Source of the DNA: Lentzea jiangxiensis
GTDB taxonomy: Bacteria > Actinomycetota > Actinomycetes > Mycobacteriales > Pseudonocardiaceae
Direction: 5' to 3'
Length of the DNA: 64,000 nucleotides
NCBI RefSeq assembly: GCF_900104175.1
Contig: NZ_FNIX01000001.1
Span: 496,001-560,000 of the forward strand
Shown: positions 45,619-56,302 of the stretch, in pieces
How the letters are laid out: each line of letters opens with the position of its first letter
Numbering within the stretch: the stretch's first letter is position 1
Notes under the pieces: model-generated
Told to the model about the DNA's origin: nothing
Database searches by the model: none
What the model saw: only the letters and a program-made list of their open reading frames with translations
Translations under genes and position numbers: made by a program

Positions 45619-46106
45619 GGGTCTACATCCCGGCCACGGTGCCGATGCTGCGCGCGTTCGTCGACAACGGCGAACTGGCCCCGGTCACGGGCACGGCCTT
45701 CGCGCTGACGCCGGCGCTGCGCGAGTCCTACGCGGCGGGCGACACCGAGGAGCTGGAGTACGCGGCCATGATGGACGCCGCCCGCGCCTCGCTGCGGCTG
45801 CTGGCGGCCGACGAGAAGGCCGAACCGCGGCGCGCGGTGCTCGCGGTGGACATGGACGACGTCACGTTGCGGCCCGACCTCGACTTCTCGGTCGTGAAGG
45901 TCGGCGGCTCGTTCACCCTGAAGGACGTCGCCTCCGTGCACCTCGACACGGCCGAGGCCGAGCAGGACGTGCGCGCGGCGGTGGAGGTCGTGGACGCCGC
46001 GGACCTGGGCGACCCGGACGCCGAGTTCACCCTGGGCAGCGCCGAGGACCACGAGCTGGCCTGGTACGCGGCCCAAGAGCTGCCGTTCGTCCTGGAACTG
46101 CTCTAG
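45615..46106 (+). CDS. Conserved actinobacterial protein, DUF6912-like
   Basis: A 163-residue protein of unknown function with the recognisable N-terminus MRVYIPATVPMLRAF and conserved LAWYAAQELPFVLELL at the end. It is acidic and apparently soluble. The ATG overlaps the stop of the acyltransferase gene (ATGA), so it is translationally coupled to it, a frequent arrangement for this family in actinomycetes. The link to lipid metabolism is only by context. Confidence 0.75.
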   Translation: MRVYIPATVPMLRAFVDNGELAPVTGTAFALTPALRESYAAGDTEELEYAAMMDAARASLRLLAADEKAEPRRAVLAVDMDDVTLRPDLDFSVVKVGGSFTLKDVASVHLDTAEAEQDVRAAVEVVDAADLGDPDAEFTLGSAEDHELAWYAAQELPFVLELL

Positions 46107-46109
46107 GCC

Positions 46110-46943
46110 CTAGTCGCGGCGCTGGTCGTGCACCTCGGGCAGCGCGGTGAACCCGGCTGCCCGGTAGGTGGCGACGGCGCCCGCGTTCGAGCTCGGCGTG
46201 CAGACGACCGCGCTCGACGAGCCGAGGTCGCGCAGCGCGGCCGCGCCGGCGAGGGTGATCGCCCTGCCGAGGCCGCGGCCCCGGTGGTCGTGGTGCACAC
46301 CCATCGGTTCGACCACTCCCGGCCTGCCGGGACCGGCCGACCACACCGTGATCGCCGCCGCCGCGTCCTGCCCGTCGAACGCGACGAGGCACCGCGCGTC
46401 CGCGAACGGCAGGCCCGAGGCCATCGCGTGCCAGCGTTCTTCGGTGAAGGTCGACTTCTCGAACGACGCCCTGATCACGGCGGCGTGCAGGGAGGCCTTT
46501 CCGGGTTCGACGACCTCGACCCGCACGCCGGGGCCGGGCACCGGTGAGGAGAGGTCGAGTCGCAGCGACGTCCACGGCTCGTCGGACTGCCAGCCGCGTT
46601 CGGACAACAGCTCCTTGAAGCGCGTGCCCGCAGGGGACTCGACGTAGACCTTCCCGGCGGGCAGCACGCCGCGGTCCGGGTCGCAGACGTCGTCGGCCAG
46701 CCGCCGCGCCAGGTCCTCGTCCTGCCGGGCGTCCGGCGCGATCGCGCACCGCAGCAGGTCGGCGCCGTCCAGCAGGCCGACGGCGAGCACCCGCCCGTCC
46801 CGGCGCCAGACGCGGACCGCCGCCTCGGTGGCCTCCTCGCCGAACCGCCAGTACCAGCCCACGTCGCCGGGGTGGAGCTGGAACGGCAGGTCGTCGCGCT
46901 GCCATTCGCGCAACGCGCGCACGGCGTCGTCGAGCACGGTCAC
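46110..46943 (-). CDS. GNAT family acetyltransferase (two-domain length)
   Basis: A 277-residue protein. The C-terminal half holds a standard GNAT domain with the acetyl-CoA loop HHDHRGRGLGRAITLAGAAA (about 221-240) and VVCTPSSNAGAVATYRAAGF. The N-terminal half (about 1-130) is probably a degenerate second GNAT fold, as in MshD-like two-domain enzymes, although the usual MshD signature is not seen. Substrate unknown. GTG 46943 overlaps the VOC gene's stop by 4 bases, with GGAAGG just upstream. Confidence 0.8.
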   Translation of the reverse strand: MTVLDDAVRALREWQRDDLPFQLHPGDVGWYWRFGEEATEAAVRVWRRDGRVLAVGLLDGADLLRCAIAPDARQDEDLARRLADDVCDPDRGVLPAGKVYVESPAGTRFKELLSERGWQSDEPWTSLRLDLSSPVPGPGVRVEVVEPGKASLHAAVIRASFEKSTFTEERWHAMASGLPFADARCLVAFDGQDAAAAITVWSAGPGRPGVVEPMGVHHDHRGRGLGRAITLAGAAALRDLGSSSAVVCTPSSNAGAVATYRAAGFTALPEVHDQRRD

Positions 46944-47317
46944 ATCCCTTCCGCGGGTTCCCACAGCTCGATCCGGTTGCCCTCGGGGTCGACGCACCAG
47001 CCGAAGCGGCCGAAGTCCGAGTCCTCGGTCTCGGGCAGCACCTCGACGCCGCGCGCCTTGAGCTTCGCCATCAGCGACGGCAGGTCGTCCACGCGCAGGT
47101 TCAGCATGGTGCGCTGGTCGGGTTCGCCGATGTACTGGGTGTCCTGGGCGAACAACGCCATCGTCGTCGTGCCGGGGTGCTCGTTCGTCGCCGTGTCGAG
47201 CCAGTGGAAGGTGACGGTGCCCTTCTCGCTCATCGGCACGCCCAGGTTCTCGCGGTACCAGGTGGCCAAGCGCACAGGATCCCGTGAACGCAGGAAAACC
47301 CCGCCGATGCCAGTCAC
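46940..47317 (-). CDS. VOC (glyoxalase/bleomycin-resistance fold) family protein
   Basis: A 125-residue protein with the paired beta-alpha-beta-beta-beta modules of the VOC superfamily: GGVFLRSRDPVRLATWYREN at the start, and FGRFGWCVDPEGNRIELWEP at the end, whose final Glu is the usual metal ligand. It could be a dioxygenase, lyase or binding protein; the substrate is unknown. GTG 47317 (or 47326) is the start, 46 bases from the divergent pruA start. It is coupled to the GNAT gene downstream. Confidence 0.85.
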   Translation of the reverse strand: MTGIGGVFLRSRDPVRLATWYRENLGVPMSEKGTVTFHWLDTATNEHPGTTTMALFAQDTQYIGEPDQRTMLNLRVDDLPSLMAKLKARGVEVLPETEDSDFGRFGWCVDPEGNRIELWEPAEGM

Positions 47318-47362
47318 CCGCGCCACCCGACGGACCCTACTACCGCGTGCCACGATGGGGGA

Positions 47363-48987
<1,625 letters not shown>

Positions 48988-48991
<4 letters not shown>

Positions 48992-49716
48992 CGGCGGGGC
49001 TTCCAGCCGGTGGCCTCGGTGAGCTTCGTGCTCACGACCCGCTGCGACCGCCCGAACACCTCGAACGACGCGGCGAGCTTCCCGGAGAACCGCGGCAGGC
49101 GCGTGATCCCCGTGTCCCGCTTGAGCACCGGCGTCCCGACGTTGTAGACGCCGGGAGGCGCGTCGAGGGCGGCGACCGCCGCGGCCGCCGCGTCGGCGGG
49201 GTGCACGACCGACATCCAGCCGTCGCCGACGAGCACGGGCGGTGACATGGCGTCGCCGCCCATCAGCAACCCGAAGCGCAGGAACACGCCGCCGGGGTGC
49301 CGCAGCACGTTCTCCTGCGCCGTGACCGAACTGGCGACGTGCCCGACCGGGTCGATCGGCGCGCTCTCGTCGAGCTCCCGGTCGCCGCCGTCCGCGTAGA
49401 CGAACGAGATGCCCTCCTGCACGACCCGCCCGACCCCGGCCCTGGTCGCGGCCTCGACGACGGCGGCGCTGCCCTCGGTGCGGATGCGGTTGTTCTCCGC
49501 CCACGCGCGGGCCAGGACGGCCTTCGCGCTCAGCGGGATGCGGGTGGCGAGGTTGACCACGGCGTCGTGGCCCGCGAACGCGGCGGTGAGCTGACCGACG
49601 TCGAACATCGAGGTGGTGTGCCGGTCCAGCACACCGACCTCGTGACCCGCCGCCCGCAGCCGCGGCACCGCTTCCCGTCCCAGAACGCCCGTCGCACCGA
49701 TCACGAATACCTTCAT
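48988..49716 (-). CDS. NAD(P)-dependent epimerase/dehydratase-like SDR
   Basis: A 242-residue extended/atypical short-chain dehydrogenase. The Rossmann start MKVFVIGATGVLGREAVPRL contains the GATGxLG nucleotide loop, and VVNLATRIP follows. The catalytic YxxxK is not visible: SFVYADGGD stands where it would be expected, so the protein may be an atypical member that binds rather than converts. Function unknown. ATG 49716. Confidence 0.8.
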
Positions 49717-49770
49717 GACCAGTGGACGGGGTAGGGCGTCAGTACGTGACGGGCACCCGTGTGAGGGCGC

Positions 49771-50241
49771 TCACTTCGGAAGCCGTTCGAAGGCTTTGGC
49801 CGCGAGACCCTGGACGACCTGCCCGACGGCGTTGGGGTCGGTGCCGCGCTGCACCACCTCGAACCGGACGAGCTGCCGTTCCCGCACCTCCAGGACGGCG
49901 TCGCACCTCACCTCGCCGGAGGTCTCCGCACACCTGCGGGTCAGCGGGCGGTTGTTGCTCTCGCCCTCGCCGCCCGCGATCACACCGCCGTAGCCACCGT
50001 CGGACAGCAGTGCCCGCGACTCGTCCGCGAACGCCGCCTCCAGCAGCGTCAGCTCGACGGTCAGCGAGTCGAACCTGAAGTCGCACACCCGGTCGGACCT
50101 GGCCGGCGTGCCGCTGAGCCCGCCCGCGTCACCGGGCCGCAGCAGCGAACACGGGTCCACCTCGGCGAAGGCCGGTTCGCCGCCGGTGGCCGAGCACGCG
50201 GCGAGAGTGACCAGCAGGGGCAGCAACCAGCGCATGCTCAT
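49771..50241 (-). CDS. Small secreted lipoprotein, DUF3558-like
   Basis: A lipoprotein of about 156 residues. The signal peptide MRWLLPLLVTLAACSATGG ends in the lipobox LAAC. The mature part begins with DPCSLLRPGDAGGLSG and has an RVCDFRF motif, the pattern of the DUF3558 group of actinobacterial lipoproteins; the Cys pairs may form disulfides. Function unknown. Either ATG 50241 or ATG 50235 may start it. It lies 2 bases after rsgA on the same strand, so it is probably the last gene of the aroA-rsgA transcript. Confidence 0.75.
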   Translation of the reverse strand: MSMRWLLPLLVTLAACSATGGEPAFAEVDPCSLLRPGDAGGLSGTPARSDRVCDFRFDSLTVELTLLEAAFADESRALLSDGGYGGVIAGGEGESNNRPLTRRCAETSGEVRCDAVLEVRERQLVRFEVVQRGTDPNAVGQVVQGLAAKAFERLPK

Positions 50242-50243
50242 GA

Positions 50244-51242
50244 TCAGTCAGCGTAATCGTCGATGCCCGCGCGCGAAGCCAGCAGCCGCCGCAACGAGGT
50301 GAGGCGGCCCGCCGCGTCCGGCACGAGCTCGTCCAGCACGCAGCCGGGGTCCTCGGGCGGGCCGAGGTGGCCGCAGCCCGGCGGGCACTCCTCGGCGGCC
50401 TCGGCGAAGTCCGGGAACGCCTTGACGATGTCGTCCGGCGTGATGTGCGCGAGGCCGAACGAGCGGATGCCGGGCGTGTCGACGACCCACCCGCCGCCGG
50501 GCAGGCGCAGCGCCACGGCCTGGGTGGAGGTGTGGCGGCCCTTGCCGACGCCGGACACGACGCCCACGGCGCGGTTCGCGTCCGGCACGAGCTTGTTGAC
50601 CAGGGTGGACTTGCCGACGCCGGAGTGGCCGATGAGGCACGACACCGTGTCCGCGAGGCGTGCGCGCAGCTCGGCGGGTTCCTCGTCGGACCTCGTCACG
50701 ATCACCGGCACGTCGAGCTCGGTGTAGAGGGCGAGCAGCGCGTCGGCGGACGCCAGGTCCGACTTCGTCAGGCACAGCACCGGTTCCAGGCCACCGGCGT
50801 ACGCGGCGACGAGGCAGCGGTCGATGAAGCCGGTGCGCGGCGGGGGATCGGCCAGCGCGACGACCATGATGAGCTGGGAGGCGTTCGCGACGACGACGCG
50901 TTCGAACGGGTCCGTGTCGTCCGCGGTCCGGCGCAGCACGGACGTGCGCTCCTCGACGCGCACGATGCGGGCCAGCGTGTCCGGCAGGCCCGTGGTGTCA
51001 CCGACGATGCCCACCTGGTCGCCGACCACCACGGGCGTGCGGCCCAACTCGCGCGCACGCATCGCCGTGACGATGACGCCGGACTCCAGTGCGCACGTCC
51101 AGCGCCCGCGGTCCACGCCGATCACCATCGCGGTCTCGGCGTCGGCGTGTTCCGGCCGCCTCTTGCTGCGCGGCCGCGTCCCCTTGCCGGGGCGCACGCG
51201 CACGTCGGACTCGTCGAGCTTGCGCCAGTCCCGCTTGCCCAC
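50244..51242 (-). CDS. rsgA: Ribosome small-subunit-dependent GTPase A
   Basis: A 332-residue circularly permuted GTPase that matures the 30S subunit. The order is G4 (LTKSD), G1 (GHSGVGKSTLVNKL), G3 (DTPGIRSFGL), followed by a zinc-finger-like ECPPGCGHLGPPEDPGC. An N-terminal OB fold covers about 35-110. GTG 51242 lies 2 bases after the aroA stop. The aroA-rsgA pairing is the usual mycobacterial order (Rv3227-Rv3228). Reading frames extending further upstream overlap aroA. Confidence 0.93.
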   Translation of the reverse strand: MGKRDWRKLDESDVRVRPGKGTRPRSKRRPEHADAETAMVIGVDRGRWTCALESGVIVTAMRARELGRTPVVVGDQVGIVGDTTGLPDTLARIVRVEERTSVLRRTADDTDPFERVVVANASQLIMVVALADPPPRTGFIDRCLVAAYAGGLEPVLCLTKSDLASADALLALYTELDVPVIVTRSDEEPAELRARLADTVSCLIGHSGVGKSTLVNKLVPDANRAVGVVSGVGKGRHTSTQAVALRLPGGGWVVDTPGIRSFGLAHITPDDIVKAFPDFAEAAEECPPGCGHLGPPEDPGCVLDELVPDAAGRLTSLRRLLASRAGIDDYAD

Positions 51243-51244
51243 TT

Positions 51245-52513
51245 CTACGCGCCCCCGGTGAGCATGGCGTCCCACATGCCGGGGAAGTCGGGGATCGTCT
51301 TGGTCGTCGACCCGATGTCGTCCACCTCGACGCCCGGCACCACCAGGCCGATGATCGCGCCCGCGGTCGCCATCCGGTGGTCGGCGTAGGCCTTCCACAC
51401 GCCGCCGTGCAGCGGAGCGGGGTCGATCACCAGGCCGTCCTCGGTCTCGGTCGCGGTGCCGCCGAGCGCGTTGACCTCGTTCACGAGCGCCGCGATGCGG
51501 TCCGTCTCGTGGCCGCGGATGTGCGCGACGCCGCGGATCGTCGTGCGCCCCTCGGCCAGCGCGGCGAGGGCGGCGACGGTCGGCGTGAGCTCGCTCTCGT
51601 CGTGCAGGTCGATGTCCACACCGGACAGCTTCGCCGGCCCGCGCACGGTCAGGCCGCGCTCGGACACCTCGACCTCGCAGCCCATGCGCTCGAGGATGCC
51701 GCGCACCGCGTCACCGGGCTGCGTGGTCGTCGCGGGCCAGTGCGGGATCGTCACCTCGCCGCCGGTCACCGCGGCCGCCGCCAGGAACACCGTCGCGTTC
51801 GACAGGTCCGGCTCCACGTGCCACGTGCGCGCCTTGATCACCCCGGGCTCGACGCGCCACGTGTTCGCCGTGCCGGCGTCCACCTCGACGCCGACCGAAC
51901 GCAGCGTCTGCACCGTCATGTCGATGTGCGGCAGCGAGGGCACGGGCTTGCCGTCGTGCCGGATCGTCACGCCCTTGTCGTACCGCGCGGCCGAGAGCAG
52001 CAGCCCGGAGACGAACTGCGACGAGCTCGACGCGTCGATCGTCACCTCGCCGCCGGGCACCGATCCCCTGCCGTGCAACGTGAACGGCAGCGCGCCGCCC
52101 TCGACGTCCGCGCCCAGCGCCCGCAGCGCACCCAGCACGGTGCTCATCGGCCGCAGACGGGCGTGCGGGTCGCCGTCGAAGCGGATCTCGCCCTCGGCCA
52201 GCGCGGCGGCGGGCGGCAGGAAGCGCATGACCGTGCCCGCGAGACCGCAGTCGACGTCCGCCGGCCCGCGCAGCGCACCGGGCGTGACGTCCCAGCCGCC
52301 GTCCTCGCGGTCGGCGAACCCCACGCCCAGCGACGACAGCGCGGCAGCCATCAGCACCGTGTCGCGGCTGCGCAACGGCGCGTGGACCGTCGAGGGCCCG
52401 TCGGCCAGCGCCGCGAGCACCAGGACGCGGTTCGTGATCGACTTCGAGCCGGGCACCGGCACCGTCGAGTGGACTGGGCCGGACGCGCCGGGGGCTGACC
52501 AGTGCTGAGTCAT
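51245..52513 (-). CDS. aroA: 3-phosphoshikimate 1-carboxyvinyltransferase (EPSP synthase)
   Basis: A 422-residue enzyme transferring enolpyruvate from PEP to shikimate-3-phosphate in aromatic amino acid synthesis. [20 protein letters not shown] holds the substrate-binding Lys/Ser/Arg, followed by [25 protein letters not shown] and DHRMATAGA, so both domains are complete. ATG 52513 is supported by GGAAG 8 bases upstream; ATG 52531 is an alternative. Confidence 0.95.
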   Translation of the reverse strand: MTQHWSAPGASGPVHSTVPVPGSKSITNRVLVLAALADGPSTVHAPLRSRDTVLMAAALSSLGVGFADREDGGWDVTPGALRGPADVDCGLAGTVMRFLPPAAALAEGEIRFDGDPHARLRPMSTVLGALRALGADVEGGALPFTLHGRGSVPGGEVTIDASSSSQFVSGLLLSAARYDKGVTIRHDGKPVPSLPHIDMTVQTLRSVGVEVDAGTANTWRVEPGVIKARTWHVEPDLSNATVFLAAAAVTGGEVTIPHWPATTTQPGDAVRGILERMGCEVEVSERGLTVRGPAKLSGVDIDLHDESELTPTVAALAALAEGRTTIRGVAHIRGHETDRIAALVNEVNALGGTATETEDGLVIDPAPLHGGVWKAYADHRMATAGAIIGLVVPGVEVDDIGSTTKTIPDFPGMWDAMLTGGA

Positions 52514-52598
52514 GCCTGAATCTTCCCGCATGGGCGTCGGGGCAGCTCGCACAGGTGTTCCCGGCGTGGGATCATCGTGACTTCGGAGGTGATCGGTT

Positions 52599-53288
52599 TT
52601 GTGTGGTAGGTACGCCTCCACCAAGGACCCGGCGCTGCTGGCGGCCGAGTTCGACGCGGTGGACGGAACCGGCGACGAGGCACCGGGGGCGGACTACAAC
52701 ATCGCCCCCACCAAGCACGTCATGGCCGTGGTCGAGCGCAAGCCGGAGGACGAGGAGCTGGAGCGCAGCATCCGCGTCCTGCGCTGGGGTCTCGTCCCGC
52801 ACTGGGCCAAGGACCTCTCCGGCGCGGCGAAGATGATCAACGCGCGGGCCGAGACCGTGCTGAGCAAGCCCGCGTACAAGCAGTCGGTCACCAAGCGGCG
52901 CTGCATCATCCCCGCCGCCGGCTGGTACGAGTGGCAGCCGGGTGAGGGGCGCAAGCAGCCGTACTTCATGACGCTCGGGGACGACACGTCCCTGGCGATG
53001 GCGGGCATCTGGTCCGTGTGGTGGAAGGACGACGTTCCGACCGTCACGTGCGCGGTGCTCACCACGGAGTCCATCGGCGCGTTGACCGAGGTGCACAACC
53101 GCATGCCGTTGCTGCTGCCCCAGGACCGCTGGTCGGCGTGGCTCGACCCGACGTCGCTGGACCCGTCCGCACTGCTGAGCCCGGACCCGTCGCTCGTCGA
53201 GGCACTGGAGCTGCGCCCGGTCTCGACCGCCGTGAACAGCGTGAAGAACAACAACGCCTCCCTGCTCGAACGCGCAGAGCTGTCGTGA
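52599..53288 (+). CDS. SRAP/HMCES (YedK-like) abasic-site protein
   Basis: A 229-residue SRAP protein that crosslinks to abasic sites in single-stranded DNA through its second residue, Cys. C2, N81 (in INARAET), E111 (AGWYEW) and H166 (TEVHNRMP) match the catalytic set of E. coli YedK. The start is TTG 52599, with GGAGG 9 bases upstream; Cys must follow the initiator, so this unusual start is fixed by function. It overlaps the hydrolase gene by 4 bases. Confidence 0.93.
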   Translation: MCGRYASTKDPALLAAEFDAVDGTGDEAPGADYNIAPTKHVMAVVERKPEDEELERSIRVLRWGLVPHWAKDLSGAAKMINARAETVLSKPAYKQSVTKRRCIIPAAGWYEWQPGEGRKQPYFMTLGDDTSLAMAGIWSVWWKDDVPTVTCAVLTTESIGALTEVHNRMPLLLPQDRWSAWLDPTSLDPSALLSPDPSLVEALELRPVSTAVNSVKNNNASLLERAELS

Positions 53289-53896
53289 CGACGCTGTTGG
53301 TGGACACGCCGCACGGCCCCGCGCGGGCCTCCCTGCACTGTGCCCACGAACCGCGGGCGGCGTTGCTGCTCGGCCACGGCGCCGGTGGTGGCGTCGAAGC
53401 CCCGGACCTGGTCGCCGCGTGCCACGCCGCCAACAAGGTCGGCGTGCACGTGGCACTGGTCGAACAGCCCTACCGCGTCGCGGGCCGCCGTGCCCCGGCG
53501 CCCGCGAAGCAGCTCGACACCGCCTGGATGTCCGTAGTGGACGACCTCGGCGAACGCTGGTTCGACGGCCTGCCCCTGGTGTTCGGGGGCCGGTCGTCGG
53601 GCGCGCGCGTGGCCTGCCGGACGTCGGTCGAGGGGCAGGCCGTGGCGGTGCTCTGCCTCGCGTTCCCGGTGCACCCGCCGGGCAAGCCGGAGAAGTCGCG
53701 GATGGCCGAGCTGGACGGCGTCGAGGTCGCCACGCTGGTGGTGCAGGGCGAGAACGACCCGTTCGGGCAGCCGAACCGCGCCCACCACCGCGAGGTCGTG
53801 CTGCTCAAGGGCGACCACTCGCTGAAGGCGTCCTTGGCCGACGTGGGCCGGTCGGTCGGGGAGTGGCTCGACCGGGTGCTCCGGCCGCTCGATTAA
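53285..53896 (+). CDS. Alpha/beta hydrolase family protein (KANL3/Tex30-like)
   Basis: A 203-residue small hydrolase-fold protein. ALLLGHGAGGGVEAPDL provides the oxyanion region, VFGGRSSGARVACRTS is the nucleophile elbow (GxSxG as GRSSG), VVQGENDPFG has the acid, and LLKGDHSLK the His. The complete triad suggests activity; the substrate is unknown. GTG 53285 overlaps the SRAP stop (GTGA), and the two are commonly adjacent in actinobacteria (Rv3226c neighbourhood), hinting at a shared role. Confidence 0.8.
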   Translation: MTTLLVDTPHGPARASLHCAHEPRAALLLGHGAGGGVEAPDLVAACHAANKVGVHVALVEQPYRVAGRRAPAPAKQLDTAWMSVVDDLGERWFDGLPLVFGGRSSGARVACRTSVEGQAVAVLCLAFPVHPPGKPEKSRMAELDGVEVATLVVQGENDPFGQPNRAHHREVVLLKGDHSLKASLADVGRSVGEWLDRVLRPLD

Positions 53897-53937
53897 TCGC
53901 CTGCTCCCCGCCTGCGCCGGCACTACTGTCCGGCCCC

Positions 53938-54480
53938 ATGACGGTTCTCGACGAGCAAGGCAGGCCCGAACCTCCCACCGACGGCGACGAGCTCGCCACG
54001 CTGACCGGGTTCCTGGAGTTCCAGCGCGCGACCCTCGCGTGGAAGGTCGGCGGGCTGACCGCGCAGCAGCTCGCGCTCACCACGGCGAAGTCCGAGATGA
54101 CCCTCGGCGGCCTGGTCAAGCACCTCGCCTACGTCGAGCAGCAGTGGTTCCACGTCGTGCTGCACGACCGCGAGCCGCTGGAGCCGTGGAAGAGCGTCGA
54201 CTGGGAGGCCGACCACGACTGGGACTGGCACTCGGCCGCCGACCACACCGCCGAGGACCTGGTCGCGCTCTGGCAGGACGAGGTCGAGCGCTCCCGCGAG
54301 GCCGTCGCGCAGGCCCTGGAGACCGGGGACCTCGGTCAGGCGGCCAAGCGCAAGCCGTGGCGCGACGACCGGACCGTGAGCCTGCGCTGGATCCTCGCGC
54401 ACATGGTCGAGGAGTACTCCCGCCACAACGGCCACGCCGATCTGATCAGAGAAGCGGTCGACGGTCAGACCGGTGAATAG
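53938..54480 (+). CDS. DinB family protein (DUF664)
   Basis: A 180-residue four-helix-bundle protein: LTGFLEFQRATLAWKVGGLT, then SEMTLGGLVKHLAYVEQQWF and LRWILAHMVEEYSRHNGHAD. The three histidines in KHLAYVE, MVEEYSRH and HNGH are the family metal-binding set. DinB-like enzymes in actinobacteria include mycothiol-dependent transferases; a mycothiol link here is only a family-level possibility. ATG 53938. Confidence 0.85.
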   Translation: MTVLDEQGRPEPPTDGDELATLTGFLEFQRATLAWKVGGLTAQQLALTTAKSEMTLGGLVKHLAYVEQQWFHVVLHDREPLEPWKSVDWEADHDWDWHSAADHTAEDLVALWQDEVERSREAVAQALETGDLGQAAKRKPWRDDRTVSLRWILAHMVEEYSRHNGHADLIREAVDGQTGE

Positions 54481-54524
54481 AGCGGTTCCCAACTGAGACG
54501 GACATCGGCCGGAAGTACGGGAAT

Positions 54525-54592
54525 CCTTCCGGTGACAACCGAAGGCGAAGCGATTGCGTTACCGGGGTTGTAAGAGAACGCAGTCGCTTCGC
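54525..54592 (+). promoter_or_regulatory. Two consecutive hairpins in the leader of a secreted-protein gene
   Basis: Hairpin 1: CCTTCCGGT, loop GACA, ACCGAAGG (54525-54545, one bulged C). Hairpin 2: GCGAAGCGA plus GCG (54545-54558) pairs with CGC plus TCGCTTCGC (54579-54592), with a 2-base mismatch and a 20-base loop. Hairpin 2 ends just before the ribosome-binding site of the TTG-started gene at 54607. Confidence 0.4.
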
Positions 54593-54606
54593 ATCCGGGA
54601 GAACAC

Positions 54607-55113
54607 TTGAACAGGTTCCGCAAGTCCGCGACCATCGGCTCGCTGGTCGCGGTCGCCGCTCTGGCCCTCGCGGGGACGTCCGCGGCGCAGGCCGCCGGCA
54701 CGTCGTCCGCCGCGCCCTGGTGCACCGGTGACGATCTGGTGATCGCCGCCCACGACATGCGCCCGACGTCGAACCCGGACAAGGGCCACGTCCTCAGCTT
54801 CACCGCCGCCGAGGGCGTCACCTGCACGATCGGCGGCAGCCTGAGCAACGTGCGGTTCCTCGACGCCAAGGGGCAGGACATGAACGTCCCGCTGACCGGT
54901 GGTCAGGGCCAGTACACCGAGACGACGGTCCACGGGATCTTCGCCTCCGTCGTCTACATCGGCTCGCCGAAGAAGAGCTTGAGCGTGACCCCCGCGTTCA
55001 TCCAGTTCGACCTCCCCGGCCAGGGCAGCCTCGGTGACCGGATCACCACCGCGTGGCCGTCGTGGATCGGCGTGCCCGTGCAGATCGGCAACATCATGTG
55101 GCCGGTCAGCTAG
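54607..55113 (+). CDS. Secreted protein, DUF4232-like
   Basis: A 168-residue exported protein. The Sec signal peptide (MNRFRKSATIGSLVAVAALA and following) ends near AAQA-A, cleavage about residue 29. The mature part begins APWCTGDDLVIAAHDM and has a second Cys in GVTCTI, so one disulfide is likely; it resembles the DUF4232 family of small actinobacterial secreted proteins of unknown role. TTG 54607 has GGGAGA just upstream and follows two leader hairpins. The end overlaps the convergent ybaK-like gene by 4 bases. Confidence 0.75.
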   Translation: MNRFRKSATIGSLVAVAALALAGTSAAQAAGTSSAAPWCTGDDLVIAAHDMRPTSNPDKGHVLSFTAAEGVTCTIGGSLSNVRFLDAKGQDMNVPLTGGQGQYTETTVHGIFASVVYIGSPKKSLSVTPAFIQFDLPGQGSLGDRITTAWPSWIGVPVQIGNIMWPVS

Positions 55114-55586
55114 GCGCTGATCTGTGCGACCACCGCGCCGGTGAGGCGCACCAGGTCGGCAGGCGTGATCTCGACTTCGAGCCCACGCCTGCCGGCGCTG
55201 CAGAAAATCGTCTCGAACTGAGAAGCCGACTCGTCGAGCACGACGGGCAGCCGCTTTTTCTGGCCGAGAGGAGAAATGCCGCCGGCGACATAACCCGTGG
55301 CGCGCTCGGCGTCGGCGACGACGGCCATCTTGGCCTTCTTGCCCTTCACCGCGGCGGCGAGGCCCTTGAGGTCGAGCTGCGACGTCACCGGCACGACGCC
55401 GACCGCGAGCTTGCCGTCCACGTCGGCCACCAGGGTCTTGAACACGCGTTCCGGCGCCAGGCCGAGGGCCTCGGCCGCCTCCAGCCCGTACGACTCGTGG
55501 CGGGGGTCGTGCTCGTACGAGTGCAAGGTGTGCGCCACCCGCTGCTTGTCCAGCAGCGCTGTGGCGGGAGTCCCACGTCCGGCCAT
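55110..55586 (-). CDS. YbaK/EbsC-type Cys-tRNA(Pro) deacylase
   Basis: A 158-residue member of the INS/YbaK editing-domain family. [20 protein letters not shown] and [20 protein letters not shown] are family-typical; [30 protein letters not shown] holds the conserved catalytic Lys region and the GGISP loop. It hydrolyses mischarged Cys-tRNA(Pro), keeping translation accurate. ATG 55586 is divergent from sigR, with a 38-base intergenic region that holds the sigma-R promoter. Confidence 0.9.
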   Translation of the reverse strand: MAGRGTPATALLDKQRVAHTLHSYEHDPRHESYGLEAAEALGLAPERVFKTLVADVDGKLAVGVVPVTSQLDLKGLAAAVKGKKAKMAVVADAERATGYVAGGISPLGQKKRLPVVLDESASQFETIFCSAGRRGLEVEITPADLVRLTGAVVAQISA

Positions 55587-55588
55587 GC

Positions 55589-55616
55589 GGAATTACTACC
55601 AGCACCTCCGTTGTTG
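55589..55616 (+). promoter_or_regulatory. Sigma-R autoregulatory promoter of sigR
   Basis: GGAAT (55589-55593) and GTTG (55613-55616) with a 19-base spacer match the GGAAT-N18/19-GTT pattern of SigR/SigH. Transcription would start near 55623, almost at the upstream GTG 55625. Confidence 0.65.
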
Positions 55617-55624
55617 GTCAGAAC

Positions 55625-56302
55625 GTGGCAACGAACATGCTCGAGCGGTCACGCGTAGAGTCAGTCCCGACCCAGAACCTGTGGGAAGGGAGCGCGGTGC
55701 CCGCCACCGGCACGACAGAGACGACGGCGGAGCGCGCTGCGCGTTTCGAGCGCGACGCTATGCCCATGCTCGACCAGCTGTACTCGGCGGCCCTGCGCAT
55801 GACGCGCAACCCTGCCGACGCCGAGGACCTGGTGCAGGAGACCTACCTCAAGGCCTACTCGGCGTTCGCGTCCTTTTCGGAGGGCACGAACCTCAAGGCG
55901 TGGCTGTACCGGATCCTGACGAACACCTACATCAACGGCTACCGCAAGAAGCAGCGCCAGCCCATCCAGCAGCCGACCGAGGAGATCACGGACTGGCAGC
56001 TGGCGCGGGCGGAGAGCCACACCTCGTCCGGCCTGCGCAGCGCCGAGGTCGAGGCACTCGACAACCTGCCCGACAGCGACGTCAAGGAAGCATTGCAGCG
56101 GTTGCCGGAGGACTTCCGGATCGCGGTCTACCTCGCCGATGTCGAAGGCTTCGCGTACAAGGAGATCGCAGACATCATGGGCACCCCGATCGGCACGGTG
56201 ATGTCCCGGTTGCACCGGGGCCGTCGCCAGCTCCGCGACATGCTGGCGGACGTCGCCCGTGACCGCGGTTTCCTCCGAGGCAGCAACGGAGACGCGTCAT
56301 GA
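55625..56302 (+). CDS. sigR: SigR/SigH-type ECF sigma factor (disulfide stress)
   Basis: A group of ECF sigma factors controlling the thiol-oxidative stress response. Region 2 is [20 protein letters not shown] with [20 protein letters not shown]; region 4 is [20 protein letters not shown] with [20 protein letters not shown]. Two starts fit: GTG 55625 (225 residues) and GTG 55697 (201 residues), the latter with AAGGGAG 5 bases upstream. A sigma-R promoter precedes the longer form. The 3' end overlaps rsrA by 4 bases (ATGA), coupling sigma and anti-sigma synthesis. Confidence 0.95.
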   Translation: MATNMLERSRVESVPTQNLWEGSAVPATGTTETTAERAARFERDAMPMLDQLYSAALRMTRNPADAEDLVQETYLKAYSAFASFSEGTNLKAWLYRILTNTYINGYRKKQRQPIQQPTEEITDWQLARAESHTSSGLRSAEVEALDNLPDSDVKEALQRLPEDFRIAVYLADVEGFAYKEIADIMGTPIGTVMSRLHRGRRQLRDMLADVARDRGFLRGSNGDAS

